From an uncultured Bacteroidales bacterium (GTDB taxonomy: Bacteria; Bacteroidota; Bacteroidia; Bacteroidales; Muribaculaceae): 37,431 bases of DNA. Positions 35,698 to 37,431 of this stretch are shown here, piece after piece. A program made the translations under genes and the position numbers. The stretch is from contig CAMWLW010000021.1 of the NCBI GenBank assembly GCA_947175245.1, positions 1-37,431 of the forward strand. Reading direction: 5' to 3'. Below the pieces are notes generated by a model, which saw nothing but the letters and a program-made list of their open reading frames with translations, made no database searches and was not told where the DNA came from. Position 1 is the first letter of the stretch. Every line of letters begins with the position of its first letter.

Positions 35698-37431
35698 ATG
35701 TCGATGAATAAAACCGTCTTATCGCTGCTGGCCGCCATGTCGGCGTCGGTCGTCGTGGCCCAAAACTCAGTCAATTACACCGTTCAACCGGTGTCAACCT
35801 ATCCCGCCGAGGGCGCGTGCATCGAGTCGCTCGACCGTGTCGTTATCGACCTCGGCCGCGGGTTTGGCCCGGTGGGTGTTAAGGATTTGTCAACCAATGT
35901 TTATCTCATTGGCCCTGACGGCTTTCCGCGGCAGCTCTCCAATGCCGTCGGCGGCGACCTGGAGATAAAGCCCGACTGGCGTCTGCAGGAATATGACGGT
36001 GCGTCGGCACGCAACGTGCACACCTACAAAGACTGCCTCTACAACGACCTGTTCACGCGCACCCACGGCTGGAACGGCGGCGACGGTGTGTTCACTGTCG
36101 GGCTTCCCGGCGGACACGTCTACTGGACGTTCAACGACAGCTTCTATGGAGTGGTCGACGGCGCGACGCGTGCGCGCGGTGCATGCAGTTTCCCGCGCAA
36201 CACCATCATGGTACAGGAGGCCGACGCCGACGGCTATCCCGTCACCACCGACGACGGTCTACTGTGGCTCGCCGACTTTGTCCAGACCACCAATCCGTCG
36301 GCTCCCGGCTACTATAAAGCACTGACCCACCTTGATCACCCCAAGGCCGTGAGCTACAACGACGACGGCATAGCTCAGGACTACGTTTACTGGAGCGGTG
36401 ACGGTGCTATCGTCGACGGCAAGCTTCAGATGCTGTGGCAGGGTGTCTACTCGTCCGAGCTGCGGCAGGAGAGCACCGCCCTCGTCACCTACTCGCTCGA
36501 GGGCGAGCCCGGCGACGAGAGCTATCTGAAAATCGAGAGCGTTAACCACAATCTCGTGCCCTACAACCCCTTTGCCTACGGCTCGACGCTGTGGGAGGAC
36601 GAGGACGGGCACATCTATCTCTACTCGGCCGTCGGCAACGGCACGTGGTTTGGCAACGACCCCATCGTGGCGCGCACCGTGAGCTACGATCTCAACTCAG
36701 AGTGGGAGTTCTATGTTGCCGACGCCTCGGGTAAATTTGCCTGGCAGCGCCGTTATCCCACCCAGGACGAGGTACAGCGTTCGGGCATATCGCCCGGACA
36801 GGGTTCGTTCACACTGCCGTGGGTGTTCAAGAAGGGCAACCGCTACTTCATGTGCGCCCAGACATTCCCGTTCGGTCAGGAAATGGCTATCATGACGTCC
36901 GACACCCCCTGGGGCCCGTTCAAAAACAAAAAAATACTCATTTCGTTCCCCAATCCGCTCGATGAGCTTCAGCATGACCTCTACAGCAGCCGCTACCGCT
37001 TCCTCTACATGCTCAATCTGCACCCGGCCCTGTCGCGCGAGGGCGAGCTCGTGATCTCGACCAACACCGATCCCGCCGACACATCAGAAGGCGCCGGCGA
37101 TGCCTTCTGGCGCAACTTCAACAACCCCGGTTCGGCCGACTGGTACCGCCCGTTCTACTACCGCGTCTATGGCTGGGAGAGCTTGTTTGCCGGAACGATG
37201 GAAGGAGCCAACGACCGCCTCGAGTTCACCACCGGCGATCGCCGCCCCATAACACAACCGGGCCGTTACAAAATAGTGTGTGAGCAAGGCGCCTTCGGCA
37301 ACGAGCAGTACGAAGCCGGCGGCTATCAGAGCGGTACCGCCAACAACCGCATCGAAGTGAACTTCACCATCGGCGACCCCTCGGGCATCGCCGCCCCCGA
37401 GGCCGACAACGCCGCCCCCGAGGCCGACAAC
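35698..37431 (+). CDS. Exported beta-propeller protein with flanking Ig-like halves, 3'-truncated by the window end
   Basis: The frame is open for 578 codons to the end of the window with no stop. The start is the ATG at 35698 or the in-frame ATG at 35704. A signal peptide ends at about residue 21 (ASVVVA). Residues 100-495 are a full paralog of the preceding propeller, sharing GWNGGDGV, WTFNDSFYGVV, YWSGDGAIVDGK, STLWEDEDGHIYLYS, LPWVFKK, TPWGPFK and DWYRPFYYRVY. Extra parts are an N-terminal segment (about 24-85, YPAEGACIESLDRVVIDLG) and a C-terminal one (about 502-570, GRYKIVCEQGAFG, then NNRIEVNFTI). Together these resemble one Ig-like domain of Bacteroidales surface proteins. Unlike its neighbour it has no lipobox. 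The tail reads SGIAAPEADNAAPEADN, an exact 7-residue duplication where a C-terminal sorting domain often begins. Confidence 0.8.
   Translation, partial: MSMNKTVLSLLAAMSASVVVAQNSVNYTVQPVSTYPAEGACIESLDRVVIDLGRGFGPVGVKDLSTNVYLIGPDGFPRQLSNAVGGDLEIKPDWRLQEYDGASARNVHTYKDCLYNDLFTRTHGWNGGDGVFTVGLPGGHVYWTFNDSFYGVVDGATRARGACSFPRNTIMVQEADADGYPVTTDDGLLWLADFVQTTNPSAPGYYKALTHLDHPKAVSYNDDGIAQDYVYWSGDGAIVDGKLQMLWQGVYSSELRQESTALVTYSLEGEPGDESYLKIESVNHNLVPYNPFAYGSTLWEDEDGHIYLYSAVGNGTWFGNDPIVARTVSYDLNSEWEFYVADASGKFAWQRRYPTQDEVQRSGISPGQGSFTLPWVFKKGNRYFMCAQTFPFGQEMAIMTSDTPWGPFKNKKILISFPNPLDELQHDLYSSRYRFLYMLNLHPALSREGELVISTNTDPADTSEGAGDAFWRNFNNPGSADWYRPFYYRVYGWESLFAGTMEGANDRLEFTTGDRRPITQPGRYKIVCEQGAFGNEQYEAGGYQSGTANNRIEVNFTIGDPSGIAAPEADNAAPEADN
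37390..37431 (+). repeat. Exact 21-bp tandem repeat, two copies, at the window end
   Basis: Two identical 21-base units (37390-37410 and 37411-37431) encode AAPEADN twice, in frame. The second copy ends exactly at the last base of the window, so the copy number may be higher and cannot be judged here. Confidence 0.95.

Larger units (their letters stand above)
9303..37431 (+). other. Polysaccharide utilization locus (PUL)
   Basis: All genes from 9303 to the window end are on the + strand with gaps of 3-126 bases. They encode an anti-sigma-like protein, five exported glycoside hydrolases (GH38-like, GH92, GH2, GH2, GH78), two SusC, two SusD, two accessory surface lipoproteins and two propeller proteins. 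The only internal terminator I see is at 35654-35691. A transcript of about 26 kb is possible, though the 126-base AT-rich leader at 22668 may carry a second start. The enzyme set implies a glycan containing alpha-mannose, a beta-linked sugar cleaved by GH2, and alpha-L-rhamnose; the actual substrate is not determined by sequence. Confidence 0.85.

Overview
The window looks like chromosomal DNA from a gut-type member of the Bacteroidales. The evidence is two SusC/SusD systems, lipoproteins with Bacteroidetes-style signal sequences, a promoter of the -33 TTTG / -7 TAnnTTTG type, and a lack of strong Shine-Dalgarno sites. The GC-rich coding sequence and the C-terminal beta-domains would fit Muribaculaceae, but that family assignment is inference. 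No rRNA, tRNA, CRISPR array or insertion sequence was seen.

Layout. (1) Positions 1-844, + strand: two tandem, AT-rich paralogous small lipoprotein-like genes; the first is cut by the window edge. (2) Positions 847-5181, - strand: a compact, GC-rich four-gene cluster transcribed as mannose-1-phosphate guanylyltransferase, ruvB, polysaccharide flippase, TPR protein. (3) Positions 5374-6066, + strand: an AT-rich exported protein of unknown function. (4) Positions 6165-8066: a POT-family peptide/proton symporter with a near-perfect Bacteroidetes promoter and a strong terminator. (5) Positions 8557-9500: an ECF sigma factor and a 65-residue protein resembling only the cytoplasmic end of an anti-sigma factor. 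(6) Positions 9505-37431: a polysaccharide utilization locus (PUL) on the + strand. It starts with five exported enzymes: a GH38-like protein, GH92, two tandem GH2 and GH78. Next come SusD, a lipocalin-like lipoprotein, a putative surface glycan-binding lipoprotein, SusC, SusD and SusC. It ends with two paralogous beta-propeller proteins of the DUF5005/DUF4185 kind, the last one cut by the window end.

How it may work together (inference). The outer-membrane SusC/SusD pairs and surface lipoproteins would bind and import a complex glycan. The mannosidase-type enzymes (GH38-like, GH92), the GH2 enzymes with beta-mannosidase/exo-glucosaminidase-like architecture and the GH78 alpha-L-rhamnosidase would trim it. 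The substrate should contain mannose and rhamnose, but it cannot be fixed from sequence. The ECF sigma/anti-sigma-like pair just upstream is the obvious regulator candidate. However, the anti-sigma-like protein has no membrane or FecR part, and neither SusC has an N-terminal STN signalling domain.

Most interesting points: altered metal/nucleophile positions in the GH38-like protein; the truncated anti-sigma-like protein; the unusual SusD...SusC-SusD-SusC order; a beta-propeller that appears inserted into a split Ig-like domain; a terminator lying six bases before that gene's start codon; and an exact 21-bp tandem repeat at the window end.
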